From the NCBI GenBank assembly GCA_033398695.1, contig CM065819.1, positions 4,513,501 to 4,577,500 of the forward strand: DNA of 64,000 nucleotides. Direction: 5' to 3'. This document shows positions 36,221 through 47,659 of this stretch, one piece after another; the first letter of the stretch is position 1; every line of letters begins with the position of its first letter. A program made the position numbers and the translations under genes. Below the pieces are notes generated by a model, which saw only the letters and a program-made list of their open reading frames with translations, made no database searches and was not told the origin of the DNA. This DNA is from Orobanche coerulescens. Taxonomy: Eukaryota; Streptophyta; Magnoliopsida; Lamiales; Orobanchaceae.

Positions 36221-36933
36221 AAGTAATGTAGTTCCTGAAGAACTATTAGTGTCTGAAAATAATGAGATCTCAATAAATTATTCATCTTCAAGTAAATTAT
36301 TGGAGAAAGAAATGTCATAATAGATGACATATTTGCCATTAATATGGCTTGTGAAGTTTCAAATGAGAATCCCAAACCAAAGTTTGTTAGAGACTGTCGT
36401 AATAGAGATGATTGGTCAAAATAGAAAGTAGCCATAGAGGCTGAATTAAATTCCTTGAAAAAACGAAAGGTGTTTGGACCTGTAGTTCAAACTCCAAAAA
36501 ATATTATCCTAGTAGGATACAAATGGGTCTTTGTCAGAAAGAAAAATGAACTCATGAAATTACGAGATACAAATCAAGACTCATAGCACAAGGTTTTTCT
36601 CAAAGACCAGGAATTGATTATGAAAAAACGTACTCTCCAGTAATGGACACAGTTACTTTTAGATTTTTATTAGTCTGGCTGTGTCACAAAGGCTCCATAT
36701 GCGCCTCATGGATGTAGTAACTGCATATCTATATGGTTCACTTGATAGTGATATATACATAAAAATCTCAGAAGGATTTAAATTACGAGCAGCAAGTAAT
36801 TCATATCCCAAAAGCATGTTCTAAAATAAGCTGCAAAGATCGTTTTACCAGCTAAAACAATTTGGACAAATGTGATACAATAGACTTAGCGAATATTTAT
36901 TGAAAGAAAGGTATAAAAATGACGTTGTCTGTC
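36221..36933 (+). pseudogene. pol: linker and partial RT of copia C
   Basis: Visible in several frames are KVAIEAELNSLKKRKVFGPVVQTP, GYKWVFVRKKNE and, after frameshifts, the VTAYLYGSLDSDIYIKI-like stretch. The YVDD box and RNase H are absent. The sequence changes character at about 36930, so the element was truncated there. Confidence 0.65.
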
Positions 36934-37870
36934 TGTTGGCCACATTATACAGTATAAGTAGCTTAGGAGGGGGGTTGATTAAGCTGTATCTTTTTCGAAG
37001 TTTGTTTGCATCAGTACTAGAGATATACCCTTTAATGACACTTATTTTATGACGTTTCTAGATATATGTCATTGCAGGGGACATCTTTGACGTTTAGGGC
37101 AACAAACGTCATGGATGTAAAATATGGAACAACCATATGATATTTTGTGAACATCATGATTTCTTCGAGATTCATGATGTTTTTTTCCATAAATTTATTG
37201 TAACTTAAAAGAAACACATCTTTTTGAGACACTTATAGAACTTCAGAAACTACCACTTGCAATTCCGCACTTTAAAATTTTTTACAAGTTATGTACGACC
37301 GTGAACTTTCCATGACGCCGTCAGTTTGGCAGCCGGGCGAAAAAAATTCCCACGCAATCATAAAATGAAATTCCCCACTACACGTGTGAGGTTAGCACGT
37401 AGGTAACATTTCAATTCCTAACGTGTTTTGACTTGAACAGAGAAACAAAACCAAAAACAATTCAGACAACTCCCCGGGGTTCTCTTGTGCCCTAACGCGT
37501 TTTCACTCCTCTTTGAGATCTGTAGGACGCCCTCTCTTGTGACAGATTCAAGGATTCTTTGAAGAGTTGTACTTTGAAGGTTTGAAAAGCTTCTCTCTCT
37601 ACAGATTATAGCTCTATTGTGCTCTAATTCAATCTTCTTTGTGTTCGACATTACCATGTTTCTGTCTCTATAAATTTATATGTTTGAAGGTCTTAAATGG
37701 AGATGATGGAAAATAACGTATGTGTTTCTCTCTCTACAAATTTCATGTTTCTCTTTCTACAGATTTCTCCATTCCTTTAGGTTAACACAGATATCAAAAT
37801 TAGGGAATTTGAAGCTAATATAACATTTATTATGTTTGGGGTTTTCATTGTTTAATACCAGATCATTTTA
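36934..37870. other. unassigned stretch, possibly a truncated copia LTR followed by unknown DNA
   Basis: At 36934 TGTTGGCCACATTATACAGT looks like the inverted end of a Sirevirus-type LTR (compare 9522-9540), but no partner is visible. 37128-37190 has a 10-bp inverted repeat (AACATCATGA and TCATGATGTT). 37560-37770 has repeated TCTCTCTACAGATT/AAATTT. I see no protein-coding sequence and cannot name this region. Confidence 0.3.
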
Positions 37871-37891
37871 TTAGAGCATGAGGTATGGTGA

Positions 37892-37986
37892 GCTGGTGGC
37901 TGGCGCCATGGCCACCAGCCGAGACAAAGCCACGACGCACCACACCGCCGTTGGCGCCGTCGAGGCTGGCGCCGTGGCCACCAGCC
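37892..37986 (+). repeat. GC-rich subterminal repeats, left side of the Harbinger element
   Basis: A 23-bp unit GGCTGGCGCC(A/G)TGGCCACCAGCC occurs at 37898 and 37964. It differs by one base between copies. GCTGGTGGC and GCCACCAGC form inverted arms at 37892 and 37911. Confidence 0.8.
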
Positions 37987-38186
37987 AGCGCCATCGTGTT
38001 TTTTTTTTTTTTTCTTTTTTTCGAATTTGGAACGTTGGGAACAAAAAAATTTTTGAATATAACGGCTTTATAGCCGTTTGACCCCTTTTTTGAGTAAAAA
38101 AAAAAATACCCAATTAAACACCAAAAAAACCTTATAAATACCCCTTATCACTTCATTCTTCAAACACACTTCCAATCTCTTCAACC

Positions 38187-39511
38187 ATGAATCCAAACAA
38201 TCCAAACCAAACTATGCTCAACGATTTCGATCCGTATGATGTTTATTTTAACGATCAAGAACGTTATCTTCAAAGTTACATGGCGTACGAACAATATGTA
38301 TCTTTGTATGAAGAAGCCGAGGGATCGGGATCGGGTGAAAAGAGAACGAGGACATACATACCACGTGAACGAGAAGATGCGGAACAACGTTTACTCGATG
38401 ACTATTTCGGCAACGCCGAGAAGGCTCCTAAGTATACGGAAGAAAATTTTAGGCGAAGGTATCGTATGAGCTCTCGACTTTTTAATAGAATTCTCAACGA
38501 TATATTAACTTATGATGTTCATTTATTCCCGAGTACTTTAGTTTTTTTCACCAACGTTACGATTGTATGCCGTCGTAAAAGTATTGGTGCGATTTGAAGT
38601 GCACATCCGCCGTACGCCAATTGGCGTATGGCAATTCTCCTGATGCATTTGATGAGTACTTGCAAATTGGTGAACGTTGTTCTCGACAATGTTTAGAGTA
38701 CTTTACCAAATGTATACACGTTTTATACTATGAAAAATATCTTAGAAGGCCCAATTCAGATGACATTGAAAAAATATATGCATTGCATGAAGAAAAACAT
38801 AATCTACCGGGAATGCTCGGGAGTATTGATTGTATGCATTGGGATTGGAAAAATTGTCCAAAGGCCTTACAAGCTCAATTCAAAAGGCGTTATCATAAAT
38901 ACCCAACTCTTATGTTGGAAGCGGTTGCGGATCAAAGATTATGGATTTGGCATGCATATTTTGGGGTTCCAGGGGCAAATAATGATCTTAATGTGTTATA
39001 TGGTTCCCCATTATTTGATGATGAGCTTGCCGGTTTAGCTCCGGAATATCCGTTTGAAGTAAACGGAAATACGTACAACAAAGGTTACTATTTAGCCGAT
39101 GGCATTTATCCAACATGGTCCGTGTTCGTGAAAACGTTTAGTGTTGCAAGGTCAGAAAAGGTATTGAACTTCAAAAGGGTTCAAGAAAGTGCTAGAAAAG
39201 ATATTGAACGAGCTTTCGGAGTCCTACAAGGTCGGTGGGGGATTATACGACAACCCGCACGTGCTTTACAAATCAACACTTTAAAACAAATCATGTATTG
39301 TTGTATAATGTTACACAACATGATATTGGAAGACGAAGGATTCGAAGTGAATTTACGAGACATATTTGTCGATCCACGACCGAACATGCCAGATTCGTGG
39401 ATAGAAAGATGTGATTTGCATGTTAGAAAAAATAAAGAACTTCGAGATCGAGTAGTTCACGACGCCCTTCGACAAGACCTTGTGGATCATTTATGGAACT
39501 TGCATAATTAG
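38187..39511 (+). pseudogene. Harbinger-type transposase (DDE_Tnp_4), frameshifted
   Basis: The N-terminal frame starts at ATG 38187 and has an acidic leader, then AEQRLLDDYF and RRRYRMSSRLFNRILNDI. At about 38540-38597 at least two indels shift the frame (the expected QRYDCM and ISAI parts fall in different frames). The C-terminal frame 38594-39511 (305 aa) is open. Numbered from 38594, it shows D79 (GSIDCMHWDWKNCP), D131 (NNDLNV), D169 (YYLADGIYP) and E205 (DIERAFGVLQGRW), the acidic residues expected of the nuclease domain, and LHNMILEDE near the end. The nuclease half is well kept, so decay is recent or partial. Confidence 0.9.
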
Positions 39512-39667
39512 TTTGTATTTTTTTTTATGTAATTTGTGGTTTTTTTTCATGTAATGTTGTTTTTTAACTATGTAATGTGTGTTTTTTAAATTAATGAAGT
39601 TTATTTAAGTTTATATTGTATTTATTTTAATTTTTGAAAAAAAAAAAAAAAAAAAAAATTGGCCGAC

Positions 39668-39768
39668 GGCACCAGAAATTCTGGTGCCAACTGTAACCCC
39701 TGAAATGTGGTGCCGTGGGCTTTCTGGTGCCGTGGGCACTTTTTGCTGACGTGTCAGCAAAAAGTGCC
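39668..39768 (+). repeat. hairpins in the right subterminal region of the Harbinger element
   Basis: 39668-39688 is a 10-bp-arm palindrome (GGCACCAGAA, one base, TTCTGGTGCC). 39735-39768 has perfect 16-bp arms (GGCACTTTTTGCTGAC and GTCAGCAAAAAGTGCC) around GT. GGTGCCGT and its complement recur between them. Confidence 0.88.
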
Positions 39769-39810
39769 GACTGCACCAGGCCGACGGCACCACTGTACCC
39801 AGTGCTCTTA

Positions 39811-40261
39811 GGGTTTTATGAGGATTGTTAGGGCTTTGATTATTTTGCTAGTTATTTTGGTATCAATATAAAATCTTCGATTATTGGGTTTCGAATTTTA
39901 TATCAGTACATAAAATTATTAGGTTATCGGTTTCCTTCTCTGTTTTTTCCTATTGTTTTTTGTTTTCTTTTTCTCTTTCAGTTTTTATGTTTAAGGTTTT
40001 AAGATGATTCAAAGCTTCAGTTTCTAAGCTTCTAGGTCTTATATAATTGAGTTAGCTCTCTTCTTTTCTTTCTTTTCTTGATTTTTTGTGTACTGAGTAT
40101 GCAGTATGAGATTTAACTCCATGAATTTCTGATATGGGTTGTTTCCATTTGGCTTTGTCTTTGCATAAGTCTTTAGTTTTGTATACTTTGAAATAGGAAA
40201 GATGGTTGATGTTTCTTCGTATTCAGTAGGCTAATGTTTTTGGTCTAGTTCCATGTATTGC
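39811..40261. other. AT/T-rich unassigned flank of the Harbinger element
   Basis: Pyrimidine-rich runs (TTTTCTTTCTTTTCTTG) and no open frame of note. It looks like intron or untranslated sequence. I recognise nothing in it. Confidence 0.3.
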
Positions 40262-40461
40262 AAGTACGAGAATCGAGCCTACATACGGCAAAACATAATA
40301 TAAAATGGAATTACGTAAAAACATCTCTTAAACTCGTCCAAATGGAAAAACTCCAAGAATAAAGTAGATTCAAAACGTCGAAACGGTTACACGCGAGTCG
40401 AAAAAAATTGACATACACCAAAAATGGAAACTGCTAAAAATGGAAAGGTACGGATATTACA
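40262..40461 (-). repeat. truncated gypsy LTR end, related to N
   Basis: The stretch ends TACGGATATTACA, like N's LTR (GCGGATATTACA), and shares CGAAACGGT, GAGTCG and ACCAAAAAT.GAAA in the same order as 5215-5296. The beginning is diffuse. The partner LTR is absent. Confidence 0.5.
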
Positions 40462-41017
40462 CTTACCGGAGCCACGTCTACAACCAAGACGAGGAGGAAA
40501 GGGCGGACATTCATCAAACCATGCAGATGAGTTCAAAGTGAACGAACTTCTGGAGTTCGTTGGAGGTACTGATCCGGAAGTTTACTTGGAATGGGAACGA
40601 AAAATTGATCGCATGTTTGAGTTTAAAGACCTCAACGATGAAAAACGTTGCAAGTATGCAATACTCAAGTTGGGGAAAGGCGTTTCACTTTGGTTCGAAG
40701 GAGTTAAAACACGAAGAGCTCGTGCGGGAAAAGAAAAAATCTGTTCGTGGGATTCATTAAAAAGAAAGTTTCGTAAAAGGTATGTATGGACATCACATCG
40801 GTTATCCTTATACCGGAAGATTGCCGACCTCATGCAAGGAAAATTAAGTGTTGCCGAATACATTGAGGAGTTCGAAAATTTAACCTTAACGGGAGAGTTA
40901 GAAGAGAATGAAGAACAAAAAATGTCATGGTTCTTACGTGGATTAAACCGAAACATAGCTAACTCAGTGGAATTATATCCATACGAAGACTTTGATACCT
41001 TATGTGGACTATGCGTG
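40462..41017 (+). pseudogene. gag: gypsy gag fragment
   Basis: The plus frame (ORF from 40424) reads ELLEFVGGTDPEVYLEWERKID, FEFKDLNDEKRCKYAILKLG, WFEGVKTRRARAGKEKI, RYVWTSHRLSLYRKIADLMQ and GELEENEEQKMSWFLRGLNRNIAN. This is a Retrotrans_gag capsid. It is cut at 41017 by the LTR of F; GCGTG (41013-41017) would be the left target duplication. Upstream the frame runs into the LTR fragment, so the native start is gone. The family is different from D. Confidence 0.8.
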
Positions 41018-42577
41018 TGTAGGTCACAAGTCGTCAGAAATAAATCTTGAGGGGGGGTGAATAAACTTATTGAAACTCTTTTTTCAAGTAGGAATTAAGG
41101 AGTTTCTCAGCTGATGGTACAGATGACTTAGAGTCGTCTGTAGACAATATAAGTGCGGAAGTCAGCTGATGACGAATACAGAAATATAAATAATGAAACA
41201 CTAAGTATGAATGCAGCGGTTAAGTATGATGCTAAAACAATAAAGTACGCAGGCAATTTATAGTGGTCTCAGAGGTGGGGTAATCCTCTACTAATCCACT
41301 TTCTCCAAACCAGTTGGAGATGAATCCGCTATAATTTTCAACCAGTGATAAATATTACAGTGATTCTACAACTTAGGTACAACAACTTCCAACCAGTGGA
41401 AATCCTATCGTTGTAACTCCTTTCTAACCGCCTAGCACCACTTGATCTACAAATCCTTGGATGCCTATCAGTCGCGTAACTTCAACCAGTGAAGTACCCC
41501 GTACTCAGATTTTAAGACAAGAGTGTTTTGCCTTCTCCAACTAAGAGATTTTTTCGTATGTGTAATGTGAATGCTGCTCTTCACAATGCTATAGATTTCT
41601 TGATCGCTTGATTGCTTTAATTGCTTGAGAGTATAGTTCGGATCATGCTTTGCACTTTCAAATCTTTCGATATTTATAGCTTGTCAATCCTTAGAGATTT
41701 TCTTCATAGCCTTTTCAAATCTGTAACAAATCCGTCCGTTGGAGAAATAGACTTCTTTGTTTTTCTTTTCCGAACGTTGCAAGGCTGGATTCCCTTATTT
41801 TAATCCATTTCCGACCGTTGTGAATACTTTCATGTGGAAGCGCCGAATCTTTTGATTTTAATATGTCTAAAGTCTTCAGAGGTGGGTCTGGATGATTTAT
41901 TTAATTCATATCCTTCCGGGAATCTCTCCAATCTGTCCCTTATCACCCGCATGTGACTTTCCGTATTTATTGACTTTTCCATGCATGCTGACGTGGACAG
42001 GTTTACTTGGATGATGACTTATCTGATCTCTTTAAGTCAATCTGTCTGATGTGCAGTCAGACTTCTCTGTCGTCGGACTTCTCTGACGATGACTTCTCTG
42101 ATGTCCTGTCGAGACTTCTCTGATCTGACGACTTGTCTGAAGTCTTCTGACCTGATGAACTTGACTGATCTGATGGTTGAACTTCAGATGACTTGGGCTC
42201 CGTCTGATCCTTGATTGCAATCCGGTCAAACTTCTCTGATAAAAATTGTTTACTAGTAATTCTCTGATTTCACTTGACTGTGACTCGGCTTTCTGCAGTG
42301 TTTGGTCAAACTTCTCTGATGTTGCTTGTCTGACCGAAACTTCTCTGATGTACTAATCTGTACTTTGTACTTAGCCGATTTTAAGCCTAACTTGAATGGC
42401 CTATAGAAGATACTCATTTGGTTCTTCTTTACATTTTGCCAAGTATCTAACTTAACATAATTTGGCCTATGGAAGATACTCATTTGATTCTTCCTTACAT
42501 TTGCCAAGTAACAAGCATACATTTGAATAAACAAGTATAATGATGACATCATCAAAATCTAACAAGTATTTCTAACA
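41018..42577 (-). repeat. 3' LTR of copia F, minus strand (1560 bp)
   Basis: On the minus strand it starts TGTTAGAAATACTTGTTAG and ends GACTTGTGACCTACA. A polypurine tract precedes it. It is related along its length to the plus-strand LTR 54981-56400. A TATA-like GCTATAAATATCG lies at about 41671-41683 on the minus strand. The ORFs in it are chance. Confidence 0.88.
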
Positions 42578-42836
42578 AATTCCCCCTATTTTGATGATGG
42601 CAAAACTTAAGCAATCATTCAAATGAATAACAGGTCTGCACATGATCAAGTGGAAGACACAAACTAAAAGCACTCTTTGTTTTGAGACAACTAGTGGTTG
42701 TCATTCAAATTACTGTTATATAATTCTCTGAATTGTTTACAAGTATATATGCTTTAAATGATCAAACAAAATACAGAGAAATTCTAAAAAATAAGAATTT
42801 TATAGGTAAGTTACCGAAACAGTAAATTACAAAAAT
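42578..42836 (-). other. polypurine tract and untranslated 3' interior of F
   Basis: AAAATAGGGGGAATT on the minus strand abuts the LTR start. The about 250 bp upstream of it, to the ORF2 stop, are AT-rich and non-coding. Confidence 0.75.
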
Positions 42837-42972
42837 CTATCTACCTCTGCCTTTGCCTCTTCTGATAGGCTGCTTGGAAGGCCTAATAGGCTTTGCACCA
42901 ATTGGTCTCTTCTTGACAGGTGCAAGGCCATACTTCCTTCTGATAACAAGAGAGGCAAACTCTTGTTCTTCT
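42837..42972 (-). pseudogene. C-terminal tail of ORF2 in F
   Basis: The minus frame reads EQEFASLVIRRKYGLAPVKK and then a strongly basic end (KQPIRRGKGRGR) to a TAG at 42837. It starts at AGAAG (42968-42972), exactly where ORF2 of P breaks off at 54976-54980 (AGAAG), and the phases agree. It is the missing C-terminus of the ORF2 family. Basic composition suggests nucleic-acid binding; that is inference. Confidence 0.7.
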
Positions 42973-43187
42973 TATATGAGAATTTGTGCTCTTCACATAG
43001 CTTAGTGTTACATTATTTATATTTCTGTATTCGTCATCAGCTGACTTCCGCACTTATATTGTCTACAGATGACTCTATGTCATCTGTACCATCAGCTGAG
43101 AAACTCCTTAATTCCTACATGAAAAAAGAGTTTCAATAAGTCTATTCACCCCCTCTCTAGACTTATTTTGACGACTTGTGACCTACA
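42973..43187 (+). repeat. truncated 5' LTR of copia P (last 215 bp)
   Basis: It matches the LTR of F and G from the CTTAGTG.TTCATTATTTATATTTC area to the end GACTTGTGACCTACA. The first about 1.2 kb are missing and replaced by the inverted tail of F. PBS follows at once, so this is the 5' LTR side. Confidence 0.85.
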
Positions 43188-43189
43188 AG

Positions 43190-43203
43190 TGGTATCAGAG
43201 AGG
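43190..43203 (+). other. primer-binding site of P
   Basis: TGGTATCAGAGAGG follows the LTR end by two bases. The first ten bases match the initiator tRNA-Met PBS. G has the identical sequence at 56403-56416. Confidence 0.85.
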
Positions 43204-43267
43204 TTGGTTCATTCATTTCCAGAACCAGATCCATATATCTTGCATATATTTTTATCTCTCATTTAGA

Positions 43268-44394
43268 ATGGACCACATGCACTCTAGACTACCCGTGTTT
43301 TCAGTTGACGAGTATGATCTTTGGAAGATAAGGATGCAGACACACTTATCTTCTATCCATGACGACATGTGTTGCATCATAGAAGACGGTCCTTTCATCT
43401 TTGAGAAGGATAACACACCTGAGGAGATTGCAGTCGGAAAGCCAGAGAATATCCCCAAGAAGAGGACGGAGCTGACCATTGAAGAGAGGAAGCTGGCCAA
43501 CCTTGACAATCGGGCCAGATATGTGCTATATCAAACTCTTGACAAGTCAACCATGGTCAAGATCAAGAATTGCCAAAATGCCAAAGAATCTGGGATACCC
43601 TTGTTGTGATGTGTGAAGGTACAAAGCTGATAAAAGAAAACAAGTTGTCAATCGCTACCCAGAAGTTTCACAACTTCAAGATTAAGACCGGAGAATCAAT
43701 AGACCAGGTGGACACAAGGTTCACAGAGATCATCAACGAAATAAACTCCCTTGGAAAAACTTATGGCAACAGGGAGATGGCCTTGAATGTGTTAAGAGCA
43801 CTTAGCCCCGAATGGAGCATGAAGACGGTGGCCATGAGGGAATCCAAAGACCTCAATAAAATAAAGGTTCAAGAACTATTCTCTGACCTGAAGGCTTATG
43901 AATTCGAACTCCCAAGTTCATCATCAAACGAGCCTGTAGAGAAGGGAATAGCATTAGCAACCGAGTCTCCCGCCAAGAACCTGTCTGATGTCAAACCTCC
44001 AAATCCACTCAATTTCGAAGAAGAGATGGCGTTTATAATGCAAAGATTTAGCAATTTTTGAAAGAATTACTCCAAATATAAGAAGAATTATAAGGAGAAT
44101 CCAAGGAGAAATCAAAAAGCCGAAAGCTGGAAGGTGGAATGCTATAACTGTCATAAGACAGGACACATTCAAATCGACTGTCCTGATCTTAAGAAGGACG
44201 AGAGCAAGAAGGAGGTGAGCAGAAAAGAAGATCGAAAGAAAGGCCTCATTGGAGAAGACCAAGAGAAAGTGGAATCAAGCAGCGGATTCTTCTCTGATGA
44301 CGATGAGGAATATGACTGTCTGTTGGCCAACCTAGCTGATGAAGAGAAAAGGTGGAAGGACTACTACCACATCTACACAAATTCAAATATTGGA
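43268..44394 (+). pseudogene. gag: gag of P with internal deletion
   Basis: ATG 43268 opens MDHMHSRLPVFSVDEYDLWKIR. A one-base deletion at about 43585 shifts the frame into 43570-44061, which ends in TGA where G has an arginine codon. The zinc knuckle CYNCHKTGHIQIDC lies at 44140-44181. After NLADEE (about 44345) the text jumps directly to KRWKDYY. In G about 970 bp of coiled-coil and basic linker lie between these points. Confidence 0.85.
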
Positions 44395-47300
44395 GGTGAA
44401 GAATGGTTTGTAGATTTTGGATGCTCAAGGAACATGACCGGGAACAAGAAGGTGCTGTCAAGTTATATCAAAGAAAGAGGTCCAGACGTAACCTTTGGAG
44501 ATAGCTCTAGAGGTCAGACTAAAGGCTTTGGAGAGCTGCACAGAGGAAACATCACTATATCAAAAGTTTATTATGTAAAAGGGCTCAAATACAACCTTTT
44601 GAGCATAAGCCAATTTTGTGATGAAAAGAATCTAGTAGTCTTCACTATTTGGAAATGTATGGTGATAGATATTCTATCTGGAGAAGTGAAGCTACAAGGA
44701 TTCAGAAGGAGAGATGTCTATATGATAGATTGAAAAACAGGAACTCCCAACACTTGCTTTCTTTCTAAGACAATAGCAGAAAATGGATGGTTCTGGCACA
44801 AAAGACTATGTCACCTGAACTTCAAAGGCATCAGCAATATTAGTTCTCAGAAGCTGGTCAGAGGACTTCCAGAAGAAGTTTTCAGAAAGGAAGCTCTCTG
44901 TGATGCATGTCAGAAAGGGATGCAGACCAGAGCATCATTCAAGCCAGTCCAACCTACCACTCTCACAACAAGGATCTTAGATCTACTTCACATGGATCTA
45001 TTCGGCCCTATAAAGCCAAGGACCCTAAGTGGCAGAAAGCATGCTCTAGTAGTAGTAGATGACTACTCAAGGTACACATGGATTGTCTTTCTAAATAAGA
45101 AGAGTGAAACCTTGACAAAGGTGCCTGAGCTACTGAGAAGGATCCAGAATGAGAAATCTCTCTCAATTATCAAGATCAAATCAGATAGAGGAGGAGAATT
45201 TCTCAACAGAGAAATCACTGAGTACAGTGATCAGAATGGGATCCAGCACGAGCTCTCTGCAGCCAAGACTCCACAGCAGAATGGTGTTGCCGAAAGAAGA
45301 AACAAAATCTTGAAGGAAGCAGCCAGATCCATGATTGCAGAAGCAGACCTGCCCAAGAGGTTCTGGGCTGAAGCTGTCAAAACAGCATGTCACACTCAAA
45401 ACAGGAGTATGATAGTAGGGAGACATGGCAAAACTTCCTATGAGGTTTGGAATGGCAGAACACCTACAGTTGCTTATTTTCATATTTTTGGTTGTAAGTG
45501 TTTCATCCACAACAATGGTAAAACCCAACTAAATGCCTTTGATGCTAAAACTGATGATGGTCTCTTTATGGGATATTCACAAAGAAGCAAGGCATATAGA
45601 GTTTTTAACAAAAGAACCTTAGTTGTGGAGGAAACACCTCATGTGGTATTTGATGAATCTACTGCTGAGTACAGGAAACATGTGGAATTAATTGAGAGTA
45701 AACTCAAATCTGCAACCCTAGAAGAAGTCATCATCCATGATACAGGAATGATGGACTCACCTGCAGACCAGCCTGAAGACCTAGATGCAGATCAGATGGG
45801 ACCTCAACACCTACCTGATCCAGTTGCAGCTGATAAAGACGCATCTGCAGATCAGACAGGACCCCCACATGCAGTCGACAAGACCGTACCTGATCCAGTG
45901 GCAGACCAAGGAGACCAAAACCAAGCTGAAGCAGAAAGAGAAGGAGTTCACCCGAGCAACTCTACAGGGGAAACAGACCCCGAAGAAGAAGACATTCCTA
46001 AGTGGCTTAAAGATCATCCCATCCAACAAATCATTGGGAAGCTAACTGATGGAGTCAAGAGCAGACAGTCCACTCTACCAGTAGGAATGGCAATGTTTTC
46101 ATGCTTTATGTCTCAAATAGAACCCAAGACCACAGAACAAGCATTGGAAGACTACTCATGGATCAATGCAATGCAAGAAGAGCTCAACCAGATGGAAAGG
46201 AACAATGTTTGGGAACTAACAGACAGACCAGATCACAAGAAGGTTATTGGCACCAAATGGGTGTATAAGAACAAATGCGATGAAGATGGAGCTGTTGTTA
46301 GGAATAAAGCCAGGGTTGTTGCTAAAGGCTATGCACAATGTGAAGAATAGATTTGATGAAACCTATGCACCTGTTGCAAGATTAGAAGCCATCAGACTAT
46401 TCCTTACATATGCTGCATTCAAAGATTTCGAAGTCTGCCAAATGGATGTAAAGAGTGCCCTTCTAAATGGAATTCGAGAAGAAGAAGTCTATGTGGAGCA
46501 ACCCCCTGGATTTGTCAAAGGAGAAAGTCTACAAGCTTCTAAAATCTCTATATGGACTTAAGCAGGCACCAAGAGCATGGTATGAAACATTATCTGTGTT
46601 TCTTGAGAAGAATGGTTTCAGCAAAGGAAAGGTGGACAAGACTTTTTACGGAGTGGAGCATGAAGACCACATATTATTAGTTCAAATATATGTGGATGAT
46701 ATCATATTTTGCTCAACCAATCCAGAGCTATGTGAGAAATTCTCAAATATCATGCAAGGAGAGTTTGAGATGAGTATGATGGGCAAACTGAATTTCTTTC
46801 TAGGTTTGCAAGTTAAACAGATGGAAAAAATAGAATTTTCATCAACCAGACCAAATACACTAGAGATTTAATCAAGAGATTTGGAATGGAATCAGTCAAA
46901 CCAACAAGAATCCCTATGAGCACAAGCACTCATCTAGATACAGATGAAGGAGGCATATCAGTGGATCCAACCCATTACAAAGGACTTATTGGACCACTCC
47001 TTTATCTGACAGCAAGCAGACTAGACATATCTTATGCCGTGGGATTATGTACTAGATTTCAATCCAAGCCAAGGCAGTCTCACCAGGATGCAGCTAAGAG
47101 GATAATCAGATATCTTAAGTCTACAGTCAATGTTGGACTATGGTATCCTAAGGATGATAACTTTGAGCTATTAGGATACTTAGATGCAGACTTCGTAGGA
47201 TGCAAAATTAAAAGGAAGAGCACCAGTGGAATGTGCCAATTCCTAGGAACCAGACTGATATCCTGGTTTAGCAAGAAGCAGATATCTAACTCTATATCAA

Positions 47301-47659
47301 CAACATAGTTAGAATACCTAGCTGCAGGTAGCTGTTGTGCTCAGATTTTATGGATCAGACAACAGTTAAGGGACTACAACATCATTGCAAATGAAGTCCC
47401 AATATGGTGTGACAACAATAGTGCAATTGCAATAACCAATAACCAAGTATTGCACTCCAGGACAAAGCACATTGATGTTAAACATCATTTCATTAGAGAC
47501 CATGTGCTTAACAAGAGAGTCAGAGTAGAAAGAGTCAGTACAGAATATCAGATTGTTGACATATTCACCAAACCTTTACGAGAAGAAAGGTTTTTAGAGC
47601 TGAGCAGGGAACTTGGATTACTAGAGTGGGAACCTAGTACAGACGAGAAAGCTAGCTGA
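44395..47659 (+). pseudogene. pol: pol of P: protease, integrase, RT, RNase H
   Basis: Protease reads DFGCSRNM at 44413 instead of DSGCSRHM. A TGA at 44731 stands where G has TGG. Integrase has HLNFK, CDACQK, then DLFGP, SDRGGEF and QNGVAER (D, D, E intact). RT begins with WINAMQEELNQMERNNVWEL; shifts occur at about 46345, 46525 and 46840. The catalytic box YVDDIIF is intact. RNase H (YLTASRLDISYAVG, LDADFVGCKI) is stopped by TAG at about 47308. The frame ends with TKHIDVKHHFIRDHV at 47659. All domains are present but inactive. Confidence 0.9.

Larger units (their letters stand above)
15100..36934 (+). mobile_element. old Ty1/copia element C, the outermost host of the nest
   Basis: Decayed gag, protease and pre-integrase lie at 16478-18119, and integrase plus the first half of RT at 35053-36930, all on the plus strand. 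Element B (18120-35052) splits them inside the GAG-pre-integrase domain. The gag phrases (LLVAEKNN, HEVRPTGS, CHRCGMTGHWSHTC) belong to a common plant copia family, perhaps Bianca. The 3' half is missing after about 36930. Both outer ends are approximate. Confidence 0.7.
37874..39807 (+). mobile_element. PIF/Harbinger DNA transposon (1934 bp)
   Basis: The ends are imperfect inverted repeats: GAGCATGAGGTATGGTG at the left and GAGCACTGGGTACAGTG on the minus strand at the right. TTA flanks both sides (37871-37873 and 39808-39810), the standard PIF/Harbinger target duplication. Inside is one frameshifted transposase. The Myb-like second ORF of autonomous members is not present. The subterminal regions hold strong hairpins and direct repeats. 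Confidence 0.9.
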
